Source of the DNA: Betaproteobacteria bacterium
GTDB lineage: Bacteria > Pseudomonadota > Gammaproteobacteria > Burkholderiales > Rhodocyclaceae
Direction of reading: 5' to 3'
NCBI GenBank assembly: GCA_016868295.1
Contig: VGHJ01000008.1
Span: forward strand, 1 to 64,000
DNA length: 64,000 nucleotides
A program made the position numbers and the translations under genes. How positions within the stretch are numbered: position 1 is the first letter of the stretch; each line of letters opens with the position of its first letter. The notes under the pieces were generated by a model. That model was not told the DNA's origin. It saw only the letters and a program-made list of their open reading frames with translations, and ran no database searches. Shown here piece by piece: positions 16,444-25,239 of the stretch.

Positions 16444-17016
16444 ATGTATGAGATCAGAATTCACGGCCGCGGCGGCCAGGGCGCCGTGCTCGCCGGCAGC
16501 ATTCTTGCCGCGGCCATGGTCAACGAAGGCAACTACGTGGTTGCCGTGCCGTCCTTCGGTTTCGAGCGGCGCGGCGCGCCGGTGGCGAGCTTCCTGCGCA
16601 TGGACACGCGCGAGATCCGGCAGATGACCAACATCTACCGGCCGGACTGCGTGCTGTGCATCGATCCGACGGTCGGACGGGCGGTGAACGTCTTCGATGG
16701 CATCAAGGATGGCGGCACCTGGCTGCAGACTACGGCCAAGCCCTTGAGCGAATTTCAGGTGCACGAGAAGGTCGCCACCGTCGGCCTGTGCGACGCGGTG
16801 AAAATCGCGCTGGAAATCTTCAAGCGCCCCATCACCAACACCCTGATGCTCGGCGCCTTCGCCCGCACCACCGGGCTCGTCTCGCTCGATGCGCTGCGCG
16901 CGGCGGTGGAAGAGTCCGACTTCCGCGACGCCGGCCTCAAGCAGAACCTGCTGGCGCTGGAGCGCGGCTACAACGAAACGACGGTGCATCGCATCGAGAA
17001 GCGGGAGGCGGCATGA
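16444..17016 (+). CDS. padE: Phenylglyoxylate:acceptor oxidoreductase, gamma subunit
   Basis: The 190-residue protein is the gamma domain of the 2-oxoacid oxidoreductase superfamily, with the nucleotide-type motif IRIHGRGGQGAVLAG near residue 4 and PSFGFERRGAPV near 37. It is the first gene of padEFGHI, which converts phenylglyoxylate and CoA to benzoyl-CoA and CO2. Its ATG is preceded by AAGGAGGAG and its stop overlaps the padF start as ATGA. Confidence 0.92.
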   Translation: MYEIRIHGRGGQGAVLAGSILAAAMVNEGNYVVAVPSFGFERRGAPVASFLRMDTREIRQMTNIYRPDCVLCIDPTVGRAVNVFDGIKDGGTWLQTTAKPLSEFQVHEKVATVGLCDAVKIALEIFKRPITNTLMLGAFARTTGLVSLDALRAAVEESDFRDAGLKQNLLALERGYNETTVHRIEKREAA

Positions 17017-17306
17017 GCACCAGGCAGTCCTACCCGATGTTCGATTCCTCGCAGGTTCCCGGCGACCTGTGCCCCATCGCCACCAAGCTGAATCCCATGC
17101 TGCCGGGCGACTGGCGCAGCATGAAGCCGGTGGTCGACCGCGCCAAGTGCGTCAAGTGCGCCGTCTGCTGGCTCTACTGCCCGGTGCAGTGCGTGGTCGA
17201 AAAGGCCGCCTGGTTCGACATCAACCTTGCCACCTGCAAGGGCTGCGGCATCTGCGCGAATGAGTGCCCGCAGCGGGCGATTTCGATGGTGGGAGAAGGA
17301 GCATGA
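17013..17306 (+). CDS. padF: Phenylglyoxylate:acceptor oxidoreductase, delta (ferredoxin) subunit
   Basis: The 97-residue subunit has two [4Fe-4S] motifs, CVKCAVCWLYCPVQC and CKGCGICANECP, in its second half. It passes electrons within the complex. Both ends overlap neighbouring genes as ATGA (padE at its start, padG at its end), which indicates translational coupling and equal expression of the subunits. Confidence 0.93.
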   Translation: MSTRQSYPMFDSSQVPGDLCPIATKLNPMLPGDWRSMKPVVDRAKCVKCAVCWLYCPVQCVVEKAAWFDINLATCKGCGICANECPQRAISMVGEGA

Positions 17307-18526
17307 GCGCCGTCCTCAAGCCGAAACCGAAAGCCATCGTCTGCGACGGCAACGAGGCCGCCGCCTGGGCGGTGAGCCTGGCGCGCGTCGACATGGTCGC
17401 CGTCTACCCCATCACCCCGCAGTCCTCGCTGGTCGAGTACCTCGCCAAGTTCGTCGCCGACGGCAAGTTGAACGCCGAGATCGTCGACGTCGAGGGCGAG
17501 CACTCGGTGCTCTCCGTTCTGCACGGCGGCGCGCTCGCCGGCGCGCGCACCTACACCGGCACCTGCGGGCCGGGGCTGGCCTTCATGTTCGAGCCGTACC
17601 TGCGCACGCCGGGCCTGCGCATGCCGATGGTGATGTCCATCGTCACGCGCGACACGCTGACGCCGCAGAGCGTCTGGGGCGGCCACCAGGACGCCATGAG
17701 CGTGCGCGAGGTCGGTTGGATCCAGCTGTACTGCGAAACCGTGCAGGAGGTGCTCGACACCACCATCATGGCCTACAAGGTGACCGAGCACCGCGACGTC
17801 ATGCTGCCGGTGAACGTCTGCCATGACGGCAACTACCTCTCCTACGGCGCGGCGCGCGTCGAGCTGCCCTCGCAGGAGGAGGTCGATGCCTTCCTGCCGC
17901 CGCCATCGGTCAACTGGCACGCTGCCCTCGATCCGTCGCGGCCGATGGCCGTCGACCCGCTCACCGGCGGCTCCGGCGGCCCCGGTCCGGCGATGTTCGT
18001 GCGCTATCGCAAGGGCCAGTGCTCCGGAATGCAACACGCGCTGGCCGCCATCGAAGCGGCGCACGAGGACTGGGCGCGCATCGTCGGCCGCCGCCATGCG
18101 CCGCTGGTGGAGTCGTATCGCATGGATGACGCGGAAGTGGCGCTGGTCACGCTCGGCTCCATGACCGGCGCCGGCAAGGACGCGGTGGACGAGGCGCGCA
18201 GCCGCGGTGTGCGCGTCGGCCTGGTCAAGGTGAAGACCTACCGCCCCTTCCCGGTGCAGGCGATCGCCAAAGCGCTCTCCGGCGTGAAGGCCGTCGGCGT
18301 GGTCGACCGTTCGGTGAGCTTTGGCTGGAACAGCGGCCCGCTCTATCAGGACGTCATTGGCGCGCTGCAGATCGCCGCCCGGCGCCCGGCCGCCATGAGC
18401 TTCATCGGCGGGCTGGCCGGCGCCGACATCACCACCGATCACTTCGGCCGCGTCATCGAGCGCGTGCAGGCGCTGACGCAGGACGGGCAGGTCGGCGAGA
18501 CGGTCTGGCTGAACGAAAGGGATTGA
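17303..18526 (+). CDS. padG: Phenylglyoxylate:acceptor oxidoreductase, alpha subunit
   Basis: The 407-residue protein is an alpha subunit of the 2-oxoacid oxidoreductase superfamily. It has VYPITPQSSLVEYLAKF near residue 34, a glutamate-containing VEGEHSVL stretch and the QSVWGGHQDAMSVRE segment. It forms the active site with PadI. The ATG at 17303 overlaps the padF stop. Confidence 0.92.
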   Translation: MSAVLKPKPKAIVCDGNEAAAWAVSLARVDMVAVYPITPQSSLVEYLAKFVADGKLNAEIVDVEGEHSVLSVLHGGALAGARTYTGTCGPGLAFMFEPYLRTPGLRMPMVMSIVTRDTLTPQSVWGGHQDAMSVREVGWIQLYCETVQEVLDTTIMAYKVTEHRDVMLPVNVCHDGNYLSYGAARVELPSQEEVDAFLPPPSVNWHAALDPSRPMAVDPLTGGSGGPGPAMFVRYRKGQCSGMQHALAAIEAAHEDWARIVGRRHAPLVESYRMDDAEVALVTLGSMTGAGKDAVDEARSRGVRVGLVKVKTYRPFPVQAIAKALSGVKAVGVVDRSVSFGWNSGPLYQDVIGALQIAARRPAAMSFIGGLAGADITTDHFGRVIERVQALTQDGQVGETVWLNERD

Positions 18527-18528
18527 AG

Positions 18529-19767
18529 ATGGAAACCCAATATCTGATCGTCGGCGCCAGCCACGCCGCGCTCTCGGCGCTGCAGGCCATCCGCATGCAG
18601 GACGGCGAGGGCAGCATCACCATGGTGACGCGCGACGACGCGCTGCCGTATTCGCCCACCGTGCTGCCCTACGTCGTCTCCGGCCGTTCCGCGCCCGAGC
18701 GTGTCGCGTTGAAGGACGGCGCCTGGTTCGAACAGAACAAGGTCGGCTTCATCCGCGGCGCCGCCGTCACCGCGCTGGACGCCGCCGCCAAGCGCGCGAA
18801 ACTCTCCAGCGGCGAGGAGATCGCCTACGGCAAGCTGCTGCTCGCCACCGGTGCGGCGCCGATCCTGCCGCCGGTCCCCGGCCTGAAGGACGTCCGGTTC
18901 CATGTCCTGCGCAGCCTCGACGACGCGGTGAAGCTCAAACAGGCCCTGCCGAACACGAAGCAGGCGGTGGTGCTCGGCGCCGGCCTCGTCGGCATGCACG
19001 CCGCCGAGAACCTCGCCAAGGCCGGCGCCGCGGTCACCGTGGTGGAAATGCAGCCGCGCGTGCTGGCCGGCTACTTCGACGCCGAGGCCTCCGCCATCAT
19101 CGAGGCCGCCTTCGCCGCCAAGGGCGTGAAGCTCATGCTCGGCGCAAAAGTCAGTCGCTGCGAGACGGCGGGGCAGGGCGCCCGCGTCACCACCGACACG
19201 GGCGCAACGCTCGACGCCGACCTGCTGCTGGTCGCCGCCGGCGTGGCGCCGGTGGTCGACTACCTCACCGGTTCCGGCGTGGCGATCGACCGCGGCGTGC
19301 TGGTGGACGACACCATGCGCGCCAGCGTGGAGGGCATCTGGGCCGCCGGCGACGTCGCCCAGGCGAAAGGCTTCTACGACGAAGCGAAGACGCTCAACGG
19401 CATCCTGCCGAGCGCCGTGGAGCAGGGCAGGATCGCCGGCATGGCGATGGCGGGCGACCCGGCCGTCAAGCCCTGGCCCGGCGGCGTGCCGCTCAACACC
19501 TACACCTTCTTCGGCCAGCAGGCGGTCTCCGTCGGCAGCCAGGATCAAGGCGAAGTCGTGCGCAAGGAGGTCGACGCGAAGCGTTACCTGAAGATCGTCA
19601 TGCAAGACAACCGCTTGACCGGCATCTTCGGCATCAACGTGCCCTTCGACCCGGGCGTGATGTGGGAGATCATCCTGCGCCGCATCGACCTTGCGCCGGT
19701 GCGCGAAGCCTTCATCGCCGATCCGCTCAAAACCGCGCGGACCATCATGTCCAGGACGTGGAGGTAA
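18529..19767 (+). CDS. padH: Phenylglyoxylate:acceptor oxidoreductase, FAD/NAD(P)H subunit
   Basis: The 412-residue flavoprotein resembles pyridine-nucleotide-disulfide oxidoreductases. It has an FAD-binding start (YLIVGASHAALSALQ), an NAD-binding motif VVLGAGLVGMHAAENLA near 148 and the second FAD motif GIWAAGDVAQA near 267. It lets the complex use NAD as acceptor, a feature of the phenylglyoxylate enzyme that other 2-oxoacid:ferredoxin oxidoreductases lack. The ATG at 18529 follows AAAGGGA; a TTG two codons earlier is less likely. The AKVSRCETA loop near residue 205 is encoded by the 25-bp motif. Confidence 0.9.
   Translation: METQYLIVGASHAALSALQAIRMQDGEGSITMVTRDDALPYSPTVLPYVVSGRSAPERVALKDGAWFEQNKVGFIRGAAVTALDAAAKRAKLSSGEEIAYGKLLLATGAAPILPPVPGLKDVRFHVLRSLDDAVKLKQALPNTKQAVVLGAGLVGMHAAENLAKAGAAVTVVEMQPRVLAGYFDAEASAIIEAAFAAKGVKLMLGAKVSRCETAGQGARVTTDTGATLDADLLLVAAGVAPVVDYLTGSGVAIDRGVLVDDTMRASVEGIWAAGDVAQAKGFYDEAKTLNGILPSAVEQGRIAGMAMAGDPAVKPWPGGVPLNTYTFFGQQAVSVGSQDQGEVVRKEVDAKRYLKIVMQDNRLTGIFGINVPFDPGVMWEIILRRIDLAPVREAFIADPLKTARTIMSRTWR
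19146..19170 (+). repeat. 25-bp interspersed motif, copy 4 (inside padH)
   Basis: It reads AAAAGTCAGTC, an 8-base centre and ACGGCG. In the padH frame it gives KVSRCETA, in a loop between strands of the flavoprotein fold. The frame is the same as in the moeA and clpB copies. Confidence 0.8.
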
Positions 19768-19769
19768 TC

Positions 19770-21122
19770 ATGGGTGCCTACAACACCATCTCCTTCAAGC
19801 CCGAGCACTGCAACGGCTGCAACGCCTGCATGACGGCCTGCGCCACGGCCAAGACCGGCAGCGCCGACATCGCCAACTCGCGCATCCAGATCGTCGCCGA
19901 TGGCGATGCGTTCGAACTGGCGATGTGCCGCCAGTGCGGCGACCCGAAGTGCGTCTCGAACTGTCCGGCGGCGGCGCTCGACAAGGATGCCGGCAACGGC
20001 GTCATCGACTGGGACGGCTCGAAGTGCGTGAACTGCCTGCTGTGCACCGTCGGCTGTGCCTACGGCGGCATCGTCTACAACGCGGCGGCCGGCCACGTCG
20101 TCAAGTGCGACACCTGCGACGGCGATCCGGCCTGCGTCAAGGCCTGCGAGCGCGGCGCGCTGAAGTACCTCACCACCGCCCACATCTACAACGAAGTCGG
20201 CGACCTCGAGGACCTCTTCGTGCCGGGCCTGGCCGGCTGCCAGGGCTGCAACACCGAGCTCATCATGCGCCACGCCATGCGCCGCATCGGGCCGGACACC
20301 GTGCTCGCCACGCCGCCGGGCTGTATCCCCGGCATGGGCTCGGTCGGTTACAACGGCCTGACCGGCACCAAGGTGCCGGTGTTCCACCCGCTGCTCACCA
20401 ACACCGCTTCCATGCTCACCGGCATCAAGCGCCACTACAAGCGCCAGGGGCGCGAGGTGAACGCCGTGGCGCTGGCCGGCGACGGCGGGGCCTCCGACGT
20501 CGGCTTCCAGTCGCTCTCCGGCGCGGCCGAGCGCGGCGAGCAGATCCTCTTCATCTGCGTGGACAACGAGGGCTACATGAACACCGGCATGCAGCGATCT
20601 TCCTGCACGCCGTTCGGCGCATGGACGTCCACCACGCCGGTGGGCGAGCGCGGCGCCGGCAAGACGCAGGACGCCAAGAACCTGCCGGTGATCATGATGA
20701 TGCACAACTGCGAGTACGTCGCCACGGCGTCCACCGCCTTCATGGAGGATCTCTACGACAAGCTCGACAAGGCCATTGCCGCCTCGAAGCGCGGCTTCGC
20801 CTACCTGCACATCTACTCGCCGTGCACCACCGGCTGGCGCTTCCCCTCGCAGGAGAACATCGAGGTGGCACGCAAGGCCGTCGAGGCCAATTTCGTCCTG
20901 CTCTGGGAATTCAATCCGCGCGACGGGCTGCAGCTCACGCGCGACGTCGACCAGCCGCTCTCCATCGCGGATTACCTCAAGGCGCTGGGCAAGTACCGCC
21001 ACCTTTCGGAGGACCAGGTCGCCCACATCCAGGCGACGGTGGAGAAGAACGTCAGTTTCATCAAGGGCCTCGCCGAAGGCCGCCACCCAGCCATGGCGCA
21101 AGCCATGTCCGGTCGGGCATAA
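19770..21122 (+). CDS. padI: Phenylglyoxylate:acceptor oxidoreductase, beta subunit with ferredoxin domain
   Basis: The 450-residue protein joins an N-terminal polyferredoxin domain (CNGCNACMTAC near residue 13, CRQCGDPKCVSNC near 52, CVNCLLCTVGC near 88, CDTCDGDPACVKAC near 113) to a thiamine-diphosphate beta domain from about 155. The cofactor motif is GDGGASDVGFQSL near 238, followed by CVDNEGYMNTGMQ. It binds the cofactor that decarboxylates phenylglyoxylate. The ribosome site GTGGAGG overlaps the padH stop. It is the last gene of the pad operon; a REP-type repeat follows. Confidence 0.92.
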   Translation: MGAYNTISFKPEHCNGCNACMTACATAKTGSADIANSRIQIVADGDAFELAMCRQCGDPKCVSNCPAAALDKDAGNGVIDWDGSKCVNCLLCTVGCAYGGIVYNAAAGHVVKCDTCDGDPACVKACERGALKYLTTAHIYNEVGDLEDLFVPGLAGCQGCNTELIMRHAMRRIGPDTVLATPPGCIPGMGSVGYNGLTGTKVPVFHPLLTNTASMLTGIKRHYKRQGREVNAVALAGDGGASDVGFQSLSGAAERGEQILFICVDNEGYMNTGMQRSSCTPFGAWTSTTPVGERGAGKTQDAKNLPVIMMMHNCEYVATASTAFMEDLYDKLDKAIAASKRGFAYLHIYSPCTTGWRFPSQENIEVARKAVEANFVLLWEFNPRDGLQLTRDVDQPLSIADYLKALGKYRHLSEDQVAHIQATVEKNVSFIKGLAEGRHPAMAQAMSGRA

Positions 21123-21131
21123 TTATCCAGG

Positions 21132-21203
21132 CGTCGCCCCCGCGGAAGCGGGGACCCAGGGGCTTCCGGCAGACCTGGATTCCCGCTTGCGCGGGAATGA
21201 CGG
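21132..21203. repeat. REP-type palindromic repeat pair after padI
   Basis: Two palindromic units face each other: a GTCGCCCCCGCGGAAGCGGG-type arm at 21132-21159 and a GGATTCCCGCTTGCGCGGGA-type arm at 21175-21203. They match the common betaproteobacterial repeat with the core CGTCATTCCCGCG. Folded RNA from this region may stop transcription of the pad operon or protect its 3' end. Confidence 0.8.
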
Positions 21204-21259
21204 TAACGCAACACGTATAACTTGAGCGGTCCCGGTACGCCGGGCCGCCGACAGAGAGA

Positions 21260-21533
21260 ATGGAACCTACCTCAACATCCCACAGGGACCGCGTTTTTGC
21301 GCAAAGTGCCCAAGTGCTAGGCGCGCGACGCAGCCAAGGGTCATTCCCTTGGCAAGGAGTGCAACGCCGCAGATGGGCACTTTGCGCAAAAACCCTCCGG
21401 GGCGTGGCTTTCCGGGCGGTCTGCAGCGTTGCTGCGGCTCGCCGTGGAATAGCCACTGTCTTCGCCGCAGCGCCTAGCAGCCCATCCCGGAAAGCCGCGC
21501 CGCGGCCCTGCGGGATGTTGAGGTAGGTTCCAT
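21260..21533. mobile_element. MITE-like nested-palindrome element with 33-34 bp terminal inverted repeats
   Basis: The left end (21260-21293, starting ATGGAACCTACCTC) and right end (21501-21533) are inverted copies differing by one substitution and one single-base gap. Inside lie a perfect 20-bp inverted repeat (21293-21312 with 21374-21393), an 8-bp hairpin with a 5-base loop (21333-21353), a 10-bp pair TGCTAGGCGC (21315-21324 with 21470-21479) and an 11-bp pair GGCTTTCCGGG (21406-21416 with 21486-21496). It has no convincing coding capacity. The right end supplies GAGGTAGG and the first base of the ATG of iorA. No clear target-site duplication is seen. Confidence 0.7.
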
Positions 21534-23661
21534 GGAACGATCCTTCAAGGCGGAAGTCGCCAAGCTGCGGCTGGGCGCCGGCCACACCTTTACCGGCGAG
21601 GGCATCCTCGCCGTCACCAAGGCGCTGCTGCAAAGCGGCGTCTCCTACGTCGGCGGCTACCAGGGCGCCCCGGTGTCGCACCTGATGGACGTGCTGGCCG
21701 ACGCGCGGGAACTGCTCGACGAGCTGGGCGTGCACTTCGAGTCCTGCGCCAACGAGGCCGGCGCCTGCGCCATGCTCGGCGCCTCGATCAACTATCCGCT
21801 GCGCGGCGCCGCCACCTGGAAGTCGGTGGTCGGCACCAACGTCGCCTCCGACGCGCTCTCCAACCTCTCCTCGGCCGGCGTCGTCGGCGGCACGCTGATC
21901 GTCATCGGCGAGGACTACGGCGAGGGCGCCTCGATCATCCAGGAGCGCAGCCACTCCTTCGCGCAGAAGTCCCAGGTCTGGCTGCTCGACCCGCGGCCGA
22001 ACCTGCCCTCCATCGTGCGCATGGTGGAGAAGGGCTTCCAACTTTCCGAGGCCAGCAACACGCCAGTGATGCTGGAGCTGCGCATCCGCGCCTGCCACGT
22101 CACCGGCAGTTTTGAAACCAGGGACAACGTCGCGCCGAAATACTCGCGCCGCAACCCGGTGCCGAAGCCGGTGTTCAGCCTCGAGCGCATCCCGCTGCCG
22201 CCGCACAACTACACCCAGGAGAAGCACAAGATCGCCGTGCGCCTGCCCGAGGCGCTGAAGTTCATCCAGCGCGAGCAGTTGAACGAGTTCTTTGAAGGCG
22301 AACTGCGCCAGGTCGGCATCGTCCTGCAGGGCGGCCTGTACAACACCACGATCCGCGCCCTGCAGCAGCTCGGCCTCGCCGACGCCTGGGGCGCCTCGCG
22401 CATTCCGCTCTACGTGATGAACGTCACCTACCCGCTGGTGAATGAAGAGATCACCCGCTTCTGCTCGGGCAAGCGCGCCGTGCTGGTGGTGGAGGAGGGC
22501 CAGCCGGCCCACATCGAGGAGGCCATCAACGCCATCCTGCGCCGCGCCGACATCAACGACCCGCACCTCGTTGGCAAGGACGTGCTGCCGGTGGCGGGGG
22601 AGTACACCGGCGAGGTGGTGCTCAAGGGCGTCGGCGAGTTCCTCAGGTTGATCATGCCGGACGGCGTCGATTTGAAACAGGTGGGCAGCCTGCTCGACGG
22701 CGTCGAGCAGGCCAAGAAGCGCGCCGCGGAACTCCTCGGCGCCCCGGTGCCGACGCGTCCGCCCGGCTTCTGCGTCGGCTGCCCGGAGCGGCCGGTGTTC
22801 ACGGCGCTGAAGCTGATCGAGAAAGAGCTCGGCGGCATCCACATCAGCTCCGACATCGGCTGCCACACTTTTTCGACCCTGCCGCCGTTCAACCTCGGCA
22901 ACACCGTGCTCGGCTACGGCCTGTCGCTGGCGGCGGCCTCGGCCATCGGCCCCAATTTCGGCAAGCGCGTCGTCACCGTCATGGGCGACGGGGGCTTCTG
23001 GCACCAGGGCCTCGTCACCGGCGTCGCCAACGCTGTCTTCCGCAACGACGACGGCGTGCTGGTGATCATGCAGAACGGCTACACCTCGGCCACCGGCACG
23101 CAGAACATCGCTTCCTCGCCCGATCTGCGGCCCGAAGAGGGCAGCCCGATCGCCATCGAGAACACCCTGCGCGGCCTCGGCGTGAAGTGGCTGGAACGCG
23201 TGCCCAACTACCAGGTGGCCGACGTCGCCGACGCCTTGCGCCGCGCCATGACCACGGATGAGAAGGGCCTCAAGGTCATCATCGCCGACGGCGAGTGCAT
23301 GCTCGAGCGCACGCGGCGCGAGCGCCCCGTCGCCGTGCAGAAGCTCGCCGCCGGCGAGCGCGTCGTGCGCACGCGCTTCGGCATCGACGAGGACGTGTGC
23401 ACCGGCGACCGCGCCTGCATCCGCCTCTCCGGCTGCCCCTCGCTCACCATCAAGGATTCGCCCGACCCGCTGCGCACGGAGCCCGTCACCACCGTGAACA
23501 GCGGCTGCGTCGGCTGCGGCCTGTGCGGCGAGGCGGCCCACGCCGCCGCGCTCTGCCCAAGCTTCCACCGCATCGAGGTGATCCAGAACCCGAGCGGCTG
23601 GGACCGCTTCGTGCACGGCGTCCGGCAGGGCGTGATTTCCCTCCTGGGAGGCGCGCGATGA
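21532..23661 (+). CDS. iorA: Indolepyruvate (arylpyruvate):ferredoxin oxidoreductase, alpha subunit
   Basis: The 709-residue protein has the IorA layout. The N-terminal half begins GAGHTFTGEGILAVTKALL. A thiamine-diphosphate motif follows at about 484 (MGDGGFWHQG, then IMQNGYTSATGTQN). A C-terminal ferredoxin-like stretch has cysteines in CTGDRACIRLSGCPS and CVGCGLCGEAA. The family oxidises arylpyruvates (indolepyruvate, phenylpyruvate) to arylacetyl-CoA and CO2 with ferredoxin as acceptor. Here that would bypass arylacetaldehyde and feed PadBCD directly. The start codon abuts the right end of the structured element at 21260-21533, which also provides the ribosome site. iorB overlaps its stop as ATGA. 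Confidence 0.9.
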   Translation: MERSFKAEVAKLRLGAGHTFTGEGILAVTKALLQSGVSYVGGYQGAPVSHLMDVLADARELLDELGVHFESCANEAGACAMLGASINYPLRGAATWKSVVGTNVASDALSNLSSAGVVGGTLIVIGEDYGEGASIIQERSHSFAQKSQVWLLDPRPNLPSIVRMVEKGFQLSEASNTPVMLELRIRACHVTGSFETRDNVAPKYSRRNPVPKPVFSLERIPLPPHNYTQEKHKIAVRLPEALKFIQREQLNEFFEGELRQVGIVLQGGLYNTTIRALQQLGLADAWGASRIPLYVMNVTYPLVNEEITRFCSGKRAVLVVEEGQPAHIEEAINAILRRADINDPHLVGKDVLPVAGEYTGEVVLKGVGEFLRLIMPDGVDLKQVGSLLDGVEQAKKRAAELLGAPVPTRPPGFCVGCPERPVFTALKLIEKELGGIHISSDIGCHTFSTLPPFNLGNTVLGYGLSLAAASAIGPNFGKRVVTVMGDGGFWHQGLVTGVANAVFRNDDGVLVIMQNGYTSATGTQNIASSPDLRPEEGSPIAIENTLRGLGVKWLERVPNYQVADVADALRRAMTTDEKGLKVIIADGECMLERTRRERPVAVQKLAAGERVVRTRFGIDEDVCTGDRACIRLSGCPSLTIKDSPDPLRTEPVTTVNSGCVGCGLCGEAAHAAALCPSFHRIEVIQNPSGWDRFVHGVRQGVISLLGGAR

Positions 23662-25157
23662 GCCGGCCCTTCACCATCCTCGTGGCCGCCCTCGGCGGTG
23701 AAGGCGGCGGCGTGCTGGCCGACTGGCTCATCGAGGCGGCGCAGCACGAAGGCTTCCCGGCGCAGAAGACGTCCATCCCCGGCGTCTCGCAGCGCACCGG
23801 CGCCACCACCTACTACGTCGAGATCTATCCGGAGAAAGGCGCCCGCCCGCCGGCGATGGCCCTGGTGCCCAGCCCCGGCGGCATCGACCTGATGGCCGCC
23901 TCCGAGCTGGTCGAGGCCGGCCGCGCCATGCAGAACGCCTTCGTCACGCCCGAGCGCACCACGCTGGTGGCGTCGACCCACCGCGTCTACGCCACCGCCG
24001 AGAAGGTGTTTCCGACCGACGGCCGCTACGACGCGCAGAGGATCCTCGACGCCGCGCCGAAGGTGGCGCAGAAGGCCGTGCTCTTCGACATGTCGCGTTG
24101 CGCCCAGGAGGCCGGCACGGTGATCAACGCCGTGCTCTTCGGCGCCATCGCCGGCAGCGGCGCGCTGCCGCTCGCGCGCGAAGCCTGTGAGAACGCCATC
24201 CGCAGCGCCGGCAAGGGGGCGGAGGCCAGCCTGCGCGGCTTTGCCGCCGGCTTCGCGCAAGTCTTATCCACTCTCCCCGCCGGGGAGAGGGCCCTCTCCC
24301 CCAGCCCCTCTCCCGCAGGCGGGAGAATGGAGCAAGCCGAGCGCGTCCGCCGCGAATTCCCCGAGGCGCTGCACGCGCTGCTCGAAGAGGCCGTCGTGCG
24401 CCTGACCGATTTTCAGGACGCCGCCTATGCCGCCCTCTACCTCGATCGCGTGCGCGGCGTGCTGGCCGTCGACCGCGAGGCGGGCGGCGACGCCGGCGGC
24501 TGGCGGCTCACCGCCGAGGCGGCGCGGCTGCTCGCCCTCTGGATGAGCTACGAGGACGTCATCCGCGTCGCCGACCTGAAGACGCGCGCCGGCCGCTTCG
24601 CCCGCGTGCGCAAGGAGGCCGCCGCGAAGGACGGCCAGATCGTCGTCGTCACCGACTACCTCAAGCCGAGCGCCCATGAGGTCGCCGACATCCTGCCGCC
24701 GGCGTGGGCCGAGCGCCTGCGCCGGAACGCCGGGCCGGGTCGCGCCGTCAGGCTGCGCTCGAGCGACGTCAGCGGCTTCCTCGCCCTGCGCCTGATAGCG
24801 GCGCTCAAGCCGCTGCGGCGCCGAAGCGCGCGCTTCGCCGAGGAACAGGCCCTCATCGAGCGCTGGCTCGGCGCGATCAAGCGCCTCGGCTTTGCCGTGC
24901 TGGACAGAGAACTGGCGCTGGAGATCGTGCAGTGCGCCCTTCTCGTGCGCGGCTACGGCGAGACCTGGCGCAGGAGCCGCGCCGCCTTCGTCAAGATACT
25001 CGATGAGCTGGTGGAGAACGAGCAGGCCGTGGCGAAGGGTGCCGACGCGCTCAAGTCGGCGATCCGCAAGGCGCGCGAAGCGGCACTGGTTTACGAGGAA
25101 GCGAAGCAGGCAACCGCCGCAACGGGCAAGCCGGTGATCTGGATGAAAACCGCGTAA
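23658..25157 (+). CDS. iorB: Indolepyruvate (arylpyruvate):ferredoxin oxidoreductase, beta subunit, long form
   Basis: The 499-residue protein has an N-terminal gamma-type 2-oxoacid oxidoreductase domain (ILVAALGGEGGGVLADWLIE near residue 7, through about 195). A helical C-terminal domain runs from about 225 to 499, as in long IorB proteins. The two are joined by a Pro/Ser/Gly-rich segment (about 206-223, TLPAGERALSPSPSPAGGRM) that is translated from a palindromic repeat. The ATG overlaps the iorA stop. The stop codon merges into a 25-bp motif copy. Confidence 0.88.
   Translation: MSRPFTILVAALGGEGGGVLADWLIEAAQHEGFPAQKTSIPGVSQRTGATTYYVEIYPEKGARPPAMALVPSPGGIDLMAASELVEAGRAMQNAFVTPERTTLVASTHRVYATAEKVFPTDGRYDAQRILDAAPKVAQKAVLFDMSRCAQEAGTVINAVLFGAIAGSGALPLAREACENAIRSAGKGAEASLRGFAAGFAQVLSTLPAGERALSPSPSPAGGRMEQAERVRREFPEALHALLEEAVVRLTDFQDAAYAALYLDRVRGVLAVDREAGGDAGGWRLTAEAARLLALWMSYEDVIRVADLKTRAGRFARVRKEAAAKDGQIVVVTDYLKPSAHEVADILPPAWAERLRRNAGPGRAVRLRSSDVSGFLALRLIAALKPLRRRSARFAEEQALIERWLGAIKRLGFAVLDRELALEIVQCALLVRGYGETWRRSRAAFVKILDELVENEQAVAKGADALKSAIRKAREAALVYEEAKQATAATGKPVIWMKTA
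24271..24326. repeat. CTCTCCC-type palindromic repeat inside iorB
   Basis: CTCTCCCCGCCGGGGAGAG followed by a CCTCTCCCGCAGGCGGGAGA hairpin forms the same repeat as the intergenic copy at 58670-58710 in reverse orientation. It is in frame and encodes the low-complexity linker of IorB. Confidence 0.8.
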
Positions 25158-25180
25158 AAGTCAGTCCCTGCGATACGGCG
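25156..25180 (+). repeat. 25-bp interspersed motif, copy 5 (end of iorB)
   Basis: It reads AAAAGTCAGTC, an 8-base centre and ACGGCG. Its first two A bases are the end of the iorB TAA stop, so the stop codon is part of the motif. Confidence 0.8.
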
Positions 25181-25239
25181 CTGCGGAAGTTGCCAAAGCA
25201 GCTTCAAGGCGGGAAGATGCCGGCATGGGAGGAGATGCC

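Noticed and set aside
21260..21526. An 88-codon frame starting at the left end of the nested-palindrome element
   Set aside because: It is composed of the palindromes themselves, resembles no protein and ends just before iorA.
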